Below the pieces are notes generated by a model. The model did not search any database, had not been told where the DNA came from, and saw nothing but the letters and a program-made list of their open reading frames with translations. From contig CADBXM010000002.1 of NCBI GenBank assembly GCA_902798745.1, positions 1 to 64,000 on the forward strand: 64,000 nucleotides of DNA. Reading direction: 5' to 3'. Below, in pieces: positions 17,373-27,135 of the stretch; the first letter of the stretch is position 1, and each line of letters opens with the position of its first letter. A program made the position numbers and the translations under genes. The DNA comes from an uncultured Eubacteriales bacterium. GTDB lineage: Bacteria > Bacillota > Clostridia > Peptostreptococcales > Anaerovoracaceae.

Positions 17373-18184
17373 TCCTGCAGTATACGCTTCTTATTAAGCC
17401 CTTTGTTCTTTTCGTGCAGCATCTGAAGCCCGTCAAGTGTGAGCCTTCTGTCTATAACATCTATGCATTCGACACCGCTCTGCACCATTGTAGCCATTCC
17501 TCCGGTCGCGATCACCCGTATATCCTCGGGCTTGCATCCGATCTGCTCAGACATCTCTTTTTTCATGCCGTCTACCATATGTTCGGTAAATCCCATATGT
17601 CCGTAAATAAGGCCGGACTGCATGGATTCAGTAGTATTCCTGCATATAAACTTGCCCGGAAGCTCAAGATCTACATTAGGGAGTTTGGCCGTGTGTTCAA
17701 AGAGAGCAGCCGCCTGAGTCTTGATGCCGGGAGCGATAGCTCCGCCGATACATTCGCCCGCCTCGGTCACACATGTGAAAGTGGTAGCCGTACCGAAGTC
17801 TATGACTATAAGGTTTCCGCCATATCTCTGATGAGCGGCGACGCAATTGACTATACGATCGGAACCAAGCTGTTTCGGGTTTTCATACTTGTTTTTGATA
17901 CCTGTCTTTATGCCCTGTTCTACGACTATCGGGTTGATGTTGTAAAACTTGAGGCACATATGCTCCAGCGTGAAAAGAATCGACGGAACAACAGAACTGA
18001 TGATGATGTCATCGATCTCCGATGGCTTGATCTTCTCTCTGAGGATCATCGATTCTATCATCGTGCCGTATTCATCTGCCGATCTTCTGTTATCTGTCGC
18101 AAGTCTCCAGCTTTCGATCAGTTTATCAGCTTCAAAAACTCCGACAACGAGATTGGTGTTACCGACGTCTATTGCAAGCAGCAT
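17369..18184 (-). CDS. coaX: Type III pantothenate kinase
   Basis: First step of coenzyme A synthesis, ATP-dependent phosphorylation of pantothenate. The 271-residue ASKHA-fold protein has the phosphate loop DVGNTN (residues 6-11), LGSDRIVNCVAA (near 108), IDFGTATTFTCV (near 130) and GGAIAPGI. All are diagnostic of CoaX rather than CoaA. ATG start with GGAGG about 11 bases upstream. It starts 3 bases after the pucR stop and overlaps dus by 4. Confidence 0.96.
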   Translation of the reverse strand: MLLAIDVGNTNLVVGVFEADKLIESWRLATDNRRSADEYGTMIESMILREKIKPSEIDDIIISSVVPSILFTLEHMCLKFYNINPIVVEQGIKTGIKNKYENPKQLGSDRIVNCVAAHQRYGGNLIVIDFGTATTFTCVTEAGECIGGAIAPGIKTQAAALFEHTAKLPNVDLELPGKFICRNTTESMQSGLIYGHMGFTEHMVDGMKKEMSEQIGCKPEDIRVIATGGMATMVQSGVECIDVIDRRLTLDGLQMLHEKNKGLNKKRILQD

Positions 18185-18187
18185 TTT

Positions 18188-19765
18188 TTAATCTTCCTCC
18201 AGTCTTCTGAGCGCAAGAGCCATAGTGAGTCCCGGGATCACCCTGTTCGCTGTCATCTCAGCGCCGAGTATCTCGTTCGCCTTCTTGAGCCTGTATTGAA
18301 CTGTATTGTTATGTATATCCATGAATTTCGCCGTCTTACCGGAATTCATTCCTGCGTCAAGCACGAAAGTCGAAAGCGTATCGATCAGCATATTGCCTTT
18401 GTTCTTTGAGACTTCCCTCTCAAAAGGCTCTAGCAGATCGAGATACATCTTGCGCTGCATCTGCGCGCCTTCCTCCATGTAAACGCAGTCGCTTACCATG
18501 GATATCTCATATTTTGAGAACATCCTCTTGTATGGATATATCTTCTCTATGTATTTCGCGGCCTTATTGATCATCTTAAAGCCGTCAATGCATGTTTCCA
18601 GCGTCTCCATGCCTGTCACATGGAACACCTTCTCTTCTTTGCATATGCCTTTGATCTCGTCGAACATCTTAAGGCATGCGTTCTTCACCTCGACACCTCT
18701 TTCCTGACCGCCTTCGGCGTATACGATACCGTATATCTCTCCGACCTCAGAGGTTATCAGCATGCCGCAGTCAGTTTTTATCCTGCAGGAGCTGAGCAGG
18801 TTGAGGAATTCATTCATGTTGTCTCCAACATTCTTGATATAGAACGCGCTGGAAAACTGCATTCCCCTCAGGCCCGACTCGTCGAGCAGTGTATGGCAGA
18901 ATGAGACATCTCCTCTGACCGCGGACTTGATGAATTCCGCTCTAGAATCTCTGTCAGGAGTATACTTCCACATTCCGATAGCAAGTTCTATAGTTTGAGC
19001 GAGCTTGGTCATCTCAGAAGATGAGTACTCGTCCTCATTGTCCACTATAACAAGGATGTATTTTTTGTCCTTGATATTGATGAAGCCCCAATAAGTGATG
19101 ACGCCTTCGATCTCGACTCGTGTAAAACCATTCATGCTGAAAGCATCCAGTTTGCGAGCCGCGGAGACGGCATCTTCTATTTTTACAAGGTGTCTGGTCT
19201 CGACCGTAAGTATGGTGTTGAACTCCTCGGTCATCAGAACTATCTGGTAGTTATTATGGAGCGCAGCCTCTCTGAGAGCTGAAGGAAAATTGCTGTGCCT
19301 GTCGAAATTCAGCAGATGATATATCGTGTTGTTGAGGATATTGTCACTGTAATTTTCTCCGTACAATATCTTATCGAGCACCTGCTCTATAAGCATGGAA
19401 TATGTGACCTTGCCGTTGTCCTTTATGGTGATCAGCGGAAGGCCTACGCTCAATGCCGCCTCTACTGTCTCAGGCGCAACAGAAGTTACTCCCTTGTCAT
19501 TAAGATAAATGACAAGTGCGCTTATCCCTTTGCTTCCAAGCTCTCTGACTGCTTCAGCCTGTGCTTTGGCATCGTCCTTGCTGGTCCAGAAGTGGGTTAT
19601 GACCATCTGGTCATTCACGCCATTGCGCTCTACTCCCATTCTGAGATCATCCTCGTCAAGCACCGAGACAGATCTTACGCGCCTGTCGCAGTTTTCCTTG
19701 CACGCTACTACGCTTGCACCTCTGAATGCGTCTAGTTTTAAGCAATCATTTACATTGATCTTCAT
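18188..19765 (-). CDS. PucR-family transcriptional regulator
   Basis: A 525-residue regulator. The N-terminal PucR domain (about 1-125) includes the GISALVIYLN segment. A middle GGDEF-like/sensor region follows (about 165-430). The C-terminal PucR-type helix-turn-helix (about 460-525) contains TAKFMDIHNNTVQYRLKKA, the family hallmark. Relatives control purine catabolism, amino-acid or other catabolic genes; the target here is unknown. It lies between ftsH (30 bases) and coaX (3 bases) in a housekeeping operon, an unexpected place for such a regulator. Confidence 0.9.
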   Translation of the reverse strand: MKINVNDCLKLDAFRGASVVACKENCDRRVRSVSVLDEDDLRMGVERNGVNDQMVITHFWTSKDDAKAQAEAVRELGSKGISALVIYLNDKGVTSVAPETVEAALSVGLPLITIKDNGKVTYSMLIEQVLDKILYGENYSDNILNNTIYHLLNFDRHSNFPSALREAALHNNYQIVLMTEEFNTILTVETRHLVKIEDAVSAARKLDAFSMNGFTRVEIEGVITYWGFINIKDKKYILVIVDNEDEYSSSEMTKLAQTIELAIGMWKYTPDRDSRAEFIKSAVRGDVSFCHTLLDESGLRGMQFSSAFYIKNVGDNMNEFLNLLSSCRIKTDCGMLITSEVGEIYGIVYAEGGQERGVEVKNACLKMFDEIKGICKEEKVFHVTGMETLETCIDGFKMINKAAKYIEKIYPYKRMFSKYEISMVSDCVYMEEGAQMQRKMYLDLLEPFEREVSKNKGNMLIDTLSTFVLDAGMNSGKTAKFMDIHNNTVQYRLKKANEILGAEMTANRVIPGLTMALALRRLEED

Positions 19766-19795
19766 AATATCCGTGTACCCGTTCCTTATTACCGG

Positions 19796-21820
19796 CTATT
19801 TGTTTCCATCGTCATCAGCGTCAAAACTGACCACATCTTTCTCATCTGCAAGAGGCTCTCGCAGAACAGCTGATCTGAGCCTTTCAAGCTCTTCATTCAT
19901 CGCCTGCTTCTCCTCTTCTTCTATGCGTTTGCTTTCCGCGGCTTCTTCCTGATTCTTGCGGGCAATATCCTTTGCCTCGTCTTCGATCTCAGCCTTGATA
20001 CCTTCAGGATCGATCTCACCGGTGAACAGCCTCTCGAACTGATCGCCGTCCAGAGTCTCAACAAGCAGCAGCGCCTGTGCGACTCTTTCGAACGCCGCAT
20101 CGTTTTCCTGCAGTATCCTGCGTGTTTCCGCGTAGCACTCTTCAAGCATGGATCTGATCTCGCGATCGACCTCTGAAGCCACCTCTTCGGAGATGTTCTG
20201 TCTTGTCGAGAAGTCCCTTCCGAGGAACACCTCGTCATTCGAGCTGAACGAAACAGGTCCGAGTTTCTCGCTGAAGCCGTACTTGGTGATCATCTGCCTT
20301 GCGATCTCAGTGGCTCTTTCGAGGTCATTGCTCGCACCGGTCGAGATGTCGTCGAGTTTGAGTTCCTCTGCCACTCTGCCGCCGAGCAGATGCTTGATCG
20401 TATTGATCATATGGCCCTTGGTCTCAAAGAATCTGTCTTCTTCAGGAAGCCACATAGTGAAGCCTCCTGCCATTCCACGAGGGATGATAGTGATCTGGTG
20501 AACAGGATCAGAATCAGGCGTAGCCCTCATCACGATCGCGTGACCGGCCTCATGATACGCAGTCAGCTTCTTTTCCTCATCCGAGATCACTCTGGATTTC
20601 TTCTGTGGGCCTGCCATCACTTTGGTGGTAGCCTCCTCGATCTCATCCATCCTGATCTTGGTGCCATTTCTTCTTGCCGTCAAAAGAGCTGCCTCATTGA
20701 TGAGGTTCTCGATATCCGCCGGACTGAATCCAGGAGTCCTCTTGGCGAGGATCTCTGGCGAGACATCGTCATCGAGCGGTTTGTTCTTTGTGTAGAGCCT
20801 GAAGATCTCTTCTCTTCCCTTGACATCAGGCATACCGATCACGATCTGCCTGTCGAAACGTCCCGGTCTTAAGAGAGCAGGATCTAGTACGTCAGGTCGG
20901 TTGGTAGCGGCAAGAATGATGATGCCGAGATTATCCTCGAATCCGTCCATCTCGACGAGGAGCTGGTTGAGGGTCTGTTCCCTTTCATCATTTCCTCCGC
21001 CGAGTCCGGCGCCTCTTCTTCTTCCGACAGCATCTATCTCGTCGATGAACACGATACAAGGCGCGTTCTTCTTTGCTTCACTGAAAAGGTCACGCACTCT
21101 GGAAGCTCCTACGCCTACAAACATCTCCACGAAGTCAGAACCGGAGATAGTGAAGAATGGCACCCCCGCTTCGCCTGCGGTCGCGCGTGAAATGTATGTC
21201 TTACCGGTACCCGGCTGTCCTACCATCAATACACCCTTAGGTATCCTGGCGCCGAGTTTGTTATACTTGCTCGGATTCTTGAGGAAATCCACTATTTCGG
21301 CGAGTTCTTCCTTCTCTTCCTTGAGCCCGGCAACGTCCTTGAATGTTATGGATTTGCGGTCGCTCTTATACAGCCTGGCCTTGTTCTTCCCAAACTGGAA
21401 GGCTTGTTTGTTGCCTCCCTGACTCATCATAAAGTAGAAGAGGAACACCATGGCTGCGACCATAAGTATGGTCGGCAGGAGATTGAGTAATGTATAGTCG
21501 CTCTTCGGCGGTTCACTCTCCAGTTCTATTTTTCCCTCATCGATCAACGGATAGAGGACTTTTTCCTCAAGCCAGTTGATCTCAAGAGCCGAAGGAGCGT
21601 ATGTGACCTCTGCCGATTCGTCTTTCTTTGTACCGGTCAGCTTTCTGTCGGTGATATTGACACTCTTGTAATCGCCCTTTTCGAGGTGATTTGCGAACTG
21701 TGAGAATTTGATTTCTTTGACGTTCGTATTCTCAGTCATAGTGCGCAGCAAACCCGAAATAGTGATCACGACCAAAAATATGATCAGGTATGTGCCTATA
21801 CTACGTCCGTATCTTTTCAA
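19796..21820 (-). CDS. ftsH: ATP-dependent membrane zinc metalloprotease FtsH
   Basis: Degrades misfolded membrane and regulatory proteins. The 674-residue protein has TM1 (residues 10-27), an extracytoplasmic domain, TM2 (111-132), an AAA module with Walker [10 protein letters not shown] (201-209), Walker [10 protein letters not shown], the second region of homology ([17 protein letters not shown]) and the zinc site HEAGH (423-427). Gln at the second Walker A position is a small departure from the usual GPPGTGKT. The start is TTG at 21818-21820 with AAAGGA upstream. The next ATG lies after TM1, so TTG is required. The hpt gene often found between tilS and ftsH is absent. Confidence 0.97.
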   Translation of the reverse strand: MKRYGRSIGTYLIIFLVVITISGLLRTMTENTNVKEIKFSQFANHLEKGDYKSVNITDRKLTGTKKDESAEVTYAPSALEINWLEEKVLYPLIDEGKIELESEPPKSDYTLLNLLPTILMVAAMVFLFYFMMSQGGNKQAFQFGKNKARLYKSDRKSITFKDVAGLKEEKEELAEIVDFLKNPSKYNKLGARIPKGVLMVGQPGTGKTYISRATAGEAGVPFFTISGSDFVEMFVGVGASRVRDLFSEAKKNAPCIVFIDEIDAVGRRRGAGLGGGNDEREQTLNQLLVEMDGFEDNLGIIILAATNRPDVLDPALLRPGRFDRQIVIGMPDVKGREEIFRLYTKNKPLDDDVSPEILAKRTPGFSPADIENLINEAALLTARRNGTKIRMDEIEEATTKVMAGPQKKSRVISDEEKKLTAYHEAGHAIVMRATPDSDPVHQITIIPRGMAGGFTMWLPEEDRFFETKGHMINTIKHLLGGRVAEELKLDDISTGASNDLERATEIARQMITKYGFSEKLGPVSFSSNDEVFLGRDFSTRQNISEEVASEVDREIRSMLEECYAETRRILQENDAAFERVAQALLLVETLDGDQFERLFTGEIDPEGIKAEIEDEAKDIARKNQEEAAESKRIEEEEKQAMNEELERLRSAVLREPLADEKDVVSFDADDDGNK

Positions 21821-21891
21821 CTTGATTTTTCCTTTCTATAAAAAGCAGTCGTAGAAATGCTGCGTATTTTGTGTCTTGAACACAAATTTTA

Positions 21892-23319
21892 TCATATGGA
21901 CTCAACTAATTCAATGAAAAGGACTCTCTTAGTTGTCTTATCGATGTGAAATTTCGGTGAAAACCTGCCCTTGGATTTTTCTCTTGCGCCGGCAAATTCA
22001 TCACTCGGCAATATCCACATGACTTCACTGTCTATGCATACCATGAGTATGCTTCCTCTGGCGATCTTTCTGACCTTGGAATCAACCAGCAGATCCTGTA
22101 TCTTCTTGCTGCCTTTTCTCATAGGCAGATAGTCACCTTCGCGTCTGGTCCTCAGCGTGAGGTCGCCGAGTCTTCCCGGATACTCCTTGCTGAATTTGTC
22201 AAAATCGAATGCGGCGTATGGTCTGTCCTCGTCGGGGACAAAGTCCTTCATCATGATGATCTGCGGATGTATCTGCAGGCTGCTGTCGGGTCTTAACTCG
22301 ACTTCACCCATAGAGAATATCAGTTTGTCATACTCTCTATAGGCTCTGACGCCGAGCGGAAGATCCACGCCGGCTGAGGGATTATCGCTGTAAATCAGAT
22401 CGGTCACAGCGGATATATTCTCAAATGTGACATAGTTCTCAAGCCCGAGCATATTGAAAGTCAGACTCACTATCCTTCCGGTGACAGGCAGCGGATCGTC
22501 TTTGATGGTGCTGAGGTCTATGACAGCCTTTTCATTTTCTTCATCTACATAGATGTTGTCCTTATATTCGTTGAACGCTATATCGTTGAGCAGATTGTCA
22601 TCGATGCTTGCAAGTTTTGCGTATCTTCTCAGATGCTCCTTTATCTTCGGATTGTAATTCTCTTCAAGATAAGGGATCAGCTCATTGCGTATCTTGTTTC
22701 TGGCGTATGTGCTCTCGCTGTTGCTCTTATCTATATTTGGCCTGAGCCTGTTCTCTTTGATGTATGCTTCTATTTCTTTTCTTCCGATTTCGAGTAGCGG
22801 TCTCACTATTGCATAGCCTTTTTCCGAAAATCTGAACGGTGGGATACCGGCAAGGCCGTGCGGTCCCGTGCCCCTGATAAGTCTGAAAAGCACTGTCTCG
22901 GCCTGATCATCGGCATTGTGACCAAGAGCGATGGATATGCGGTCTCTCGGTATACCCTGCTCTTCGAGTTCCGAAGCCACTTCGTCATATATCTGGTATC
23001 TTAAGTTCCTTCCGGCTTCTTCAGTGGATACTCCAAGCTCCTTGGCTATCTCTGCGCACGGGGCCTCGAATATCTTGCACTCGAGATCGAGTCTGTCGCA
23101 GATGTCAGCAGCGTGATCCGCTTCCCTATATGCCTCGGGTCTCAGCATGTGATTGACGTGGACCGGAAAAAGCCCGAGATCGAGCATATCCGCTATGCCC
23201 GCAAGCGCATGAAGAAGGCACAGGGAATCAGGACCTCCCGAGAGTCCTATGACTATCGCGCTCTGTGGTTCGATGAGTCCGCTGTCTATTATGCTGTCTA
23301 CAATGAAATTTTGTTTCAT
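21892..23319 (-). CDS. tilS: tRNA(Ile)-lysidine synthase
   Basis: Converts C34 to lysidine in tRNA-Ile(CAU), making it read AUA. The 475-residue protein has the PP-loop SGGPDS (residues 27-32), the ALGHNADDQAETVLFRLIRGTG motif (about 143-165), and the two C-terminal TilS substrate-binding domains, with RTRREGDYL and KKIQDLLVD. ATG start. It follows tatD by 9 bases in reading order (tatD is downstream of metG, tilS next). A weak hairpin lies just after the stop, before ftsH. Confidence 0.96.
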   Translation of the reverse strand: MKQNFIVDSIIDSGLIEPQSAIVIGLSGGPDSLCLLHALAGIADMLDLGLFPVHVNHMLRPEAYREADHAADICDRLDLECKIFEAPCAEIAKELGVSTEEAGRNLRYQIYDEVASELEEQGIPRDRISIALGHNADDQAETVLFRLIRGTGPHGLAGIPPFRFSEKGYAIVRPLLEIGRKEIEAYIKENRLRPNIDKSNSESTYARNKIRNELIPYLEENYNPKIKEHLRRYAKLASIDDNLLNDIAFNEYKDNIYVDEENEKAVIDLSTIKDDPLPVTGRIVSLTFNMLGLENYVTFENISAVTDLIYSDNPSAGVDLPLGVRAYREYDKLIFSMGEVELRPDSSLQIHPQIIMMKDFVPDEDRPYAAFDFDKFSKEYPGRLGDLTLRTRREGDYLPMRKGSKKIQDLLVDSKVRKIARGSILMVCIDSEVMWILPSDEFAGAREKSKGRFSPKFHIDKTTKRVLFIELVESI

Positions 23320-23328
23320 ATCATGATC

Positions 23329-24213
23329 CTATCGATCGATCCCAAAGAAGCGTCTGCCGTTAGCCGCTAGCACAGAAGCCGCTTCCTCATACTCTATGCC
23401 TTTGAGCAGAGCCATGCGGCGGACCACATGCTCTATGTAAGGTGATTTGTTTGGACGGCCGCGGAATGGTTCGGGCGCCAGATAAGGCGCGTCCGTTTCT
23501 GACAGCAGGAACTCCAGTGGGATCTCCCTTGCAACTTCTGCAGCTTTTTTGCCGTTCTTGAATGTGATCGGCCCGCCAAGCGATATCGTGGCTCCCAGCT
23601 TCACATATTCTTCTGCCAGTTCGGGAGAGCCTGAAAAGCAGTGCAGCTGCACTCTTGCGTCCGGCACCATGTCTCCCTCATGAGGGCGCCCAGGGAACCA
23701 AGTCTTTCTTTCCTCTGAAAACGCTCCCTCTTCCTTCAATATATCCATCGTCAGCTGATGAGCGTCGCGGGAATGTATCATGATAGGCATCTTAAGCTCA
23801 TTCGCAAGCCTTATCTGTCTGCGAAACAATTCTTCCTGCTCGGCGTGATCGTCCTTGCCGTAATAGAAATCGAGCCCTATCTCGCCTATGCATACAGCCT
23901 TTGGATCCGCGGCCATCTTTCTTATCTCATCGAGATCAGCCTCCATTTTCTCTTCAGCCTCTCTTTGAGTGTCGATATCGCTCATATCGCAGATGCCTTT
24001 GTAACATGGAGCGTGGTCGGGATGTATCCCGACTGCCGCGTAGCACCACGGATACGCGGCCGCATCGGCGAGCGCCTGCTCTGCCGATGCCACGCAGTCA
24101 GCAACATCAACGACGATGCCGACTTCCGAAGCTTCTATCTCCGCAGCGAGAGTACTTCTTTCCTCGTCAGTATATTGTTCAAAATTCAAATGGGTATGCG
24201 CGTCAAACAGCAT
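23329..24213 (-). CDS. tatD: TatD-family metal-dependent hydrolase
   Basis: TIM-barrel nuclease-like hydrolase of the TatD family, often encoded beside metG. Metal ligands are DAHTHLN (H6, H8), GEIGLDFYY, MIHSRDAH, QLHCFSG and SETDAPYLAP. The ATG at 24211-24213 has GGGGGAG upstream and gives the canonical N-terminus. The frame is open back into metG, but the upstream ATG (24282) lacks a ribosome site. At 294 residues it is about 35 longer than usual, from acidic insertions around residues 65-90 and 165-190. Confidence 0.93.
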   Translation of the reverse strand: MLFDAHTHLNFEQYTDEERSTLAAEIEASEVGIVVDVADCVASAEQALADAAAYPWCYAAVGIHPDHAPCYKGICDMSDIDTQREAEEKMEADLDEIRKMAADPKAVCIGEIGLDFYYGKDDHAEQEELFRRQIRLANELKMPIMIHSRDAHQLTMDILKEEGAFSEERKTWFPGRPHEGDMVPDARVQLHCFSGSPELAEEYVKLGATISLGGPITFKNGKKAAEVAREIPLEFLLSETDAPYLAPEPFRGRPNKSPYIEHVVRRMALLKGIEYEEAASVLAANGRRFFGIDR

Positions 24214-24233
24214 TTTGGCTCCCCCGGCATTAA

Positions 24234-24283
24234 CAAATACAAATGGCGCACCATTTGGACTGTATTCTAAATAATGCGCCATT
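24234..24283 (-). terminator. Weak terminator-like hairpin between metG and tatD
   Basis: AATGGCGCA (24242-24250) and TGCGCCATT (24275-24283) form a perfect 9-bp stem around a long 24-base loop. On the minus strand it is followed by TGTATTTGTT. It may partly terminate or process the metG transcript before tatD. Confidence 0.4.
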
Positions 24284-24322
24284 ATTTCAATAACTGGATT
24301 CTTACATGTATTTCTAAAGTTT

Positions 24323-25912
24323 CTATTTCGCTGCTTCCGCACCGAGAGCGTAAAGCTCTTCGAGTTCTTTGTCGATATCGATCCTAGGGAAGAGCTGTCC
24401 GCCCTTCTCGACCTTGCAGCCGCCCATCTTATAGAACTCGAATGCGTCTTCCCATTCAGGCTTGACATCCGAAAGTCCGAGCTGCTCTCTCATGCGATCT
24501 GTAGTAGTATGCATGTAAGGCTCGATAAGGATCGAAACTATTCTGAGACTCTCAGCGAGGTTCCTCATTACTGTATCGAGCTCGGCCTTCTTTGACTCAT
24601 CCTTTGCGAGTGCCCAAGGCTCTTTCTCATCGATGTACTTGTTGGCGCGTCTTACTACCTTCCAGATCTCTTCGAGTGCCATGTTGAATCTGAACTCGTC
24701 CATGTTCTCTTCAACTTTGTGGCCGGCGTTAACGGCGAGCTCTATAAGTTCCTCATCGATCGCGTCCTTAGTGGTCGCTTCCGGCACTTCGCTTCCGCAG
24801 TACTTCTTTATCATGGAAACTGTTCTTGAAAGCAGATTGCCGAGATCGTTGGCGAGATCGAAGTTCATCCTTCTGAGCATCACCTCGTTTGTGAAGATGC
24901 CGTCCTGTCCGAATGTGTACTCTCTCAGCAGGAAGTATTTCAGAGCATCGATACCATAGCGTTCTATCAGGATGACAGGATCTATAACGTCCTGGCCCTT
25001 TGCAGCCTTGGACTTCGAGACCTTTTCGCCTCCCATCAGCAGCCATCCATGGCCTCTCACCTGCTTTGGCAGCGGCAGATCGGCGCTCATCAGCATTGCA
25101 GGCCAGATCAGAGAGTGGAATCTCACGATCTCCTTGCCCACCAGATGTACATCCGCAGGCCAGTATTTATTGAACTTCTCACAGTCGTCCGGGCCTCCCA
25201 ATGCGGTGACATAGTTTGAGAGAGCGTCGACCCATACGTACATTACGTGCTTAGGATCGTTTGGTACAGGGATACCCCAGTCAAATGACGTACGGGAAAT
25301 GCAAAGGTCTTCCATACCCTGCTCGACGAAGGCTATCATCTCATTGCGCCTTGTCTCAGGCTCCAGGAATTCAGGCTTCTCCCTGAAGAGCTCAAGAAGC
25401 TTGTCAGCGTACTTGCTCATCTTGAAGAAATACGCCTCTTCCTTGGCTTTTGTCACAGGACGTCCGCAGTCAGGGCATTTGCCGTCTACCAGCTGGCTCT
25501 CTGTCCAGAAAGACTCGCACGGGGTGCAATAAAGACCTTCATACTCACCCTTGTAGATATCGCCCTTATCGTACATTCTCTGCCAGATCTCCTGGACTCT
25601 GGTCATATGTCTAGGCTCTGTGGTCCTGATGAAATCGTCGTATGAGATCTCCATGGTAGACCACAGATCTTTGATTCCGGCAACTACCTCATCAACATAA
25701 TCCTTAGGTGTCACGCCTTTGGCATCCGCGAGTGTCTGGATCTTCTGTCCGTGCTCATCGGTACCCGTAAGGAACATCACATCGTAGCCCTGAAGTCTCT
25801 TGAAGCGAGCCATAGCGTCAGCCATGACTGTGCAGTATGTATGTCCGATGTGCAGATTAGCGCTCGGATAATAGATCGGTGTAGTAATGTAGTATTTGCC
25901 TTTGCTTTCCAT
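24323..25912 (-). CDS. metG: Methionyl-tRNA synthetase
   Basis: Class I synthetase charging tRNA-Met. The 529-residue protein has HIGH at 21-24, a KMSKS variant KVSKS at 297-301, and a zinc knuckle with C129, C132, C146 and C149. It ends after the anticodon-binding helical domain and lacks the C-terminal Trbp111-like dimerisation domain that many bacterial enzymes have. The ATG at 25910-25912 has GAAGGA upstream; a TTG six codons earlier is less likely. A possible promoter (TGACAC-N16-TACAAT) lies in the 98-base gap to ilvE. Confidence 0.97.
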   Translation of the reverse strand: MESKGKYYITTPIYYPSANLHIGHTYCTVMADAMARFKRLQGYDVMFLTGTDEHGQKIQTLADAKGVTPKDYVDEVVAGIKDLWSTMEISYDDFIRTTEPRHMTRVQEIWQRMYDKGDIYKGEYEGLYCTPCESFWTESQLVDGKCPDCGRPVTKAKEEAYFFKMSKYADKLLELFREKPEFLEPETRRNEMIAFVEQGMEDLCISRTSFDWGIPVPNDPKHVMYVWVDALSNYVTALGGPDDCEKFNKYWPADVHLVGKEIVRFHSLIWPAMLMSADLPLPKQVRGHGWLLMGGEKVSKSKAAKGQDVIDPVILIERYGIDALKYFLLREYTFGQDGIFTNEVMLRRMNFDLANDLGNLLSRTVSMIKKYCGSEVPEATTKDAIDEELIELAVNAGHKVEENMDEFRFNMALEEIWKVVRRANKYIDEKEPWALAKDESKKAELDTVMRNLAESLRIVSILIEPYMHTTTDRMREQLGLSDVKPEWEDAFEFYKMGGCKVEKGGQLFPRIDIDKELEELYALGAEAAK

Positions 25913-26010
25913 TGTATGTCCTTCTTCCAAATTATTATTGTCAACTCAGCCTTTTTATTGTATCAGAAAGACTGTGTCGTGTCATTCCGCATTTGCAGTA
26001 GATACGGTCG

Positions 26011-27090
26011 TTACATAGTAACTACCCAGCCCTCCATCTCAGGCTCAATAATGCCTGTCTGCATGCCGTACAGAGTATCGTAGAGCTTCTGGCTGAGGTC
26101 TCCTACAACGCCGTTGTTGATAGGATAGTCTGTTCCGCGGAACTTCAGCAGCCCTATAGGCGAGATAACGCAAGCGGTGCCTGTCGCCCATGCTTCTTTG
26201 AGGCTTCCATCAGCCGCGGCATCGAGCACCTCGCTCAGAAGTATCCTTCTCTCTTCTACTTTGTAACCCCATTTCTTCAGGAGCTGTATAGTGCTGTCTC
26301 TTGTGACGCCCGGAAGGATCGAACCTGTAAGAGATGATGTGTATACTGTATCTCCTATCATGAAGAAAGCGTTTGAAGTGCCTACTTCCTCAACATATTT
26401 GTGCTCTTTCGCGTCGAGCCAAAGCACCTCCTCGCAGCCCTGTTTCTGAGCTTCCGTGGAAGCGATCATGCCGCATGAGTAATTGCCTCCGCATTTCGCG
26501 AAGCCCGTGCCTCCGACAGCAGCTCTGATATATCCTTCTTCGACCCAAATTTTCGAACCATGAAGCTCTTTATCATTTCCTTCATAGTATGCAGCTACCG
26601 GGCTCAGGATTATGATGAACCAGTACTTTGTTGCCGGGTGCACAGCCATGCTCACCTCAGGCGAGATGATAAATGGTCTGATATAAAGTGATGTTCCCTG
26701 AACATTAGGTACCCAGTCCCTGTCGGCATCAACGATAGCCTTGACCGCCGCGACGAAGAGATCCTCATCGATCTCAGGTATGCAAAGTCTCTTATTGGAA
26801 TTCCTGAGGCGCTTTGCGTTCATATCAGGTCTGAAAAGATTGACTTTGCCTTCCGGTGTCAAATACGCCTTCATTCCTTCAAACGACATCTGAGCGTAGT
26901 GAAGAGTCACTGCGGCAGGATCGAGAGAAAGCGGTCCATATGGGACTATGCGTCCGTCATGCCAGCCTTCGCCCTCGTCATAATCCATGATAAACATGTG
27001 GTCGGTGTAGTACTTTCCGAAACCGAGCTTTGTTGGATCCGGTTTTGCCTTTGGTGTTGTTGTTCTTGTTACAGGGAACTTATAATCCAT
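26011..27090 (-). CDS. ilvE: Branched-chain amino acid aminotransferase
   Basis: PLP enzyme interconverting Val, Leu, Ile and their 2-oxoacids with glutamate/2-oxoglutarate. The 359-residue protein has the phosphate-binding and active-site segments of the longer BCAT type. The Schiff-base lysine is K199 in GGTGFAKCGGNYS. EVGTSNAFF and TGSILPGVTRDS follow. ATG with AAGGAGG. It lies 45 bases after ilvA and is the last gene of the branched-chain operon, completing the pathway. Confidence 0.97.
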   Translation of the reverse strand: MDYKFPVTRTTTPKAKPDPTKLGFGKYYTDHMFIMDYDEGEGWHDGRIVPYGPLSLDPAAVTLHYAQMSFEGMKAYLTPEGKVNLFRPDMNAKRLRNSNKRLCIPEIDEDLFVAAVKAIVDADRDWVPNVQGTSLYIRPFIISPEVSMAVHPATKYWFIIILSPVAAYYEGNDKELHGSKIWVEEGYIRAAVGGTGFAKCGGNYSCGMIASTEAQKQGCEEVLWLDAKEHKYVEEVGTSNAFFMIGDTVYTSSLTGSILPGVTRDSTIQLLKKWGYKVEERRILLSEVLDAAADGSLKEAWATGTACVISPIGLLKFRGTDYPINNGVVGDLSQKLYDTLYGMQTGIIEPEMEGWVVTM

Positions 27091-27135
27091 TTTTCTCTAT
27101 CCTCCTTAAACCCTTCTGCGGGCTTATTGTCTGTT

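Noticed and set aside
24214-24468. Longer TatD start reaching into metG
   Set aside because: The extension has no ribosome site, codes for a non-family basic stretch, and covers the metG 3' end; ATG at 24213 has a strong SD.
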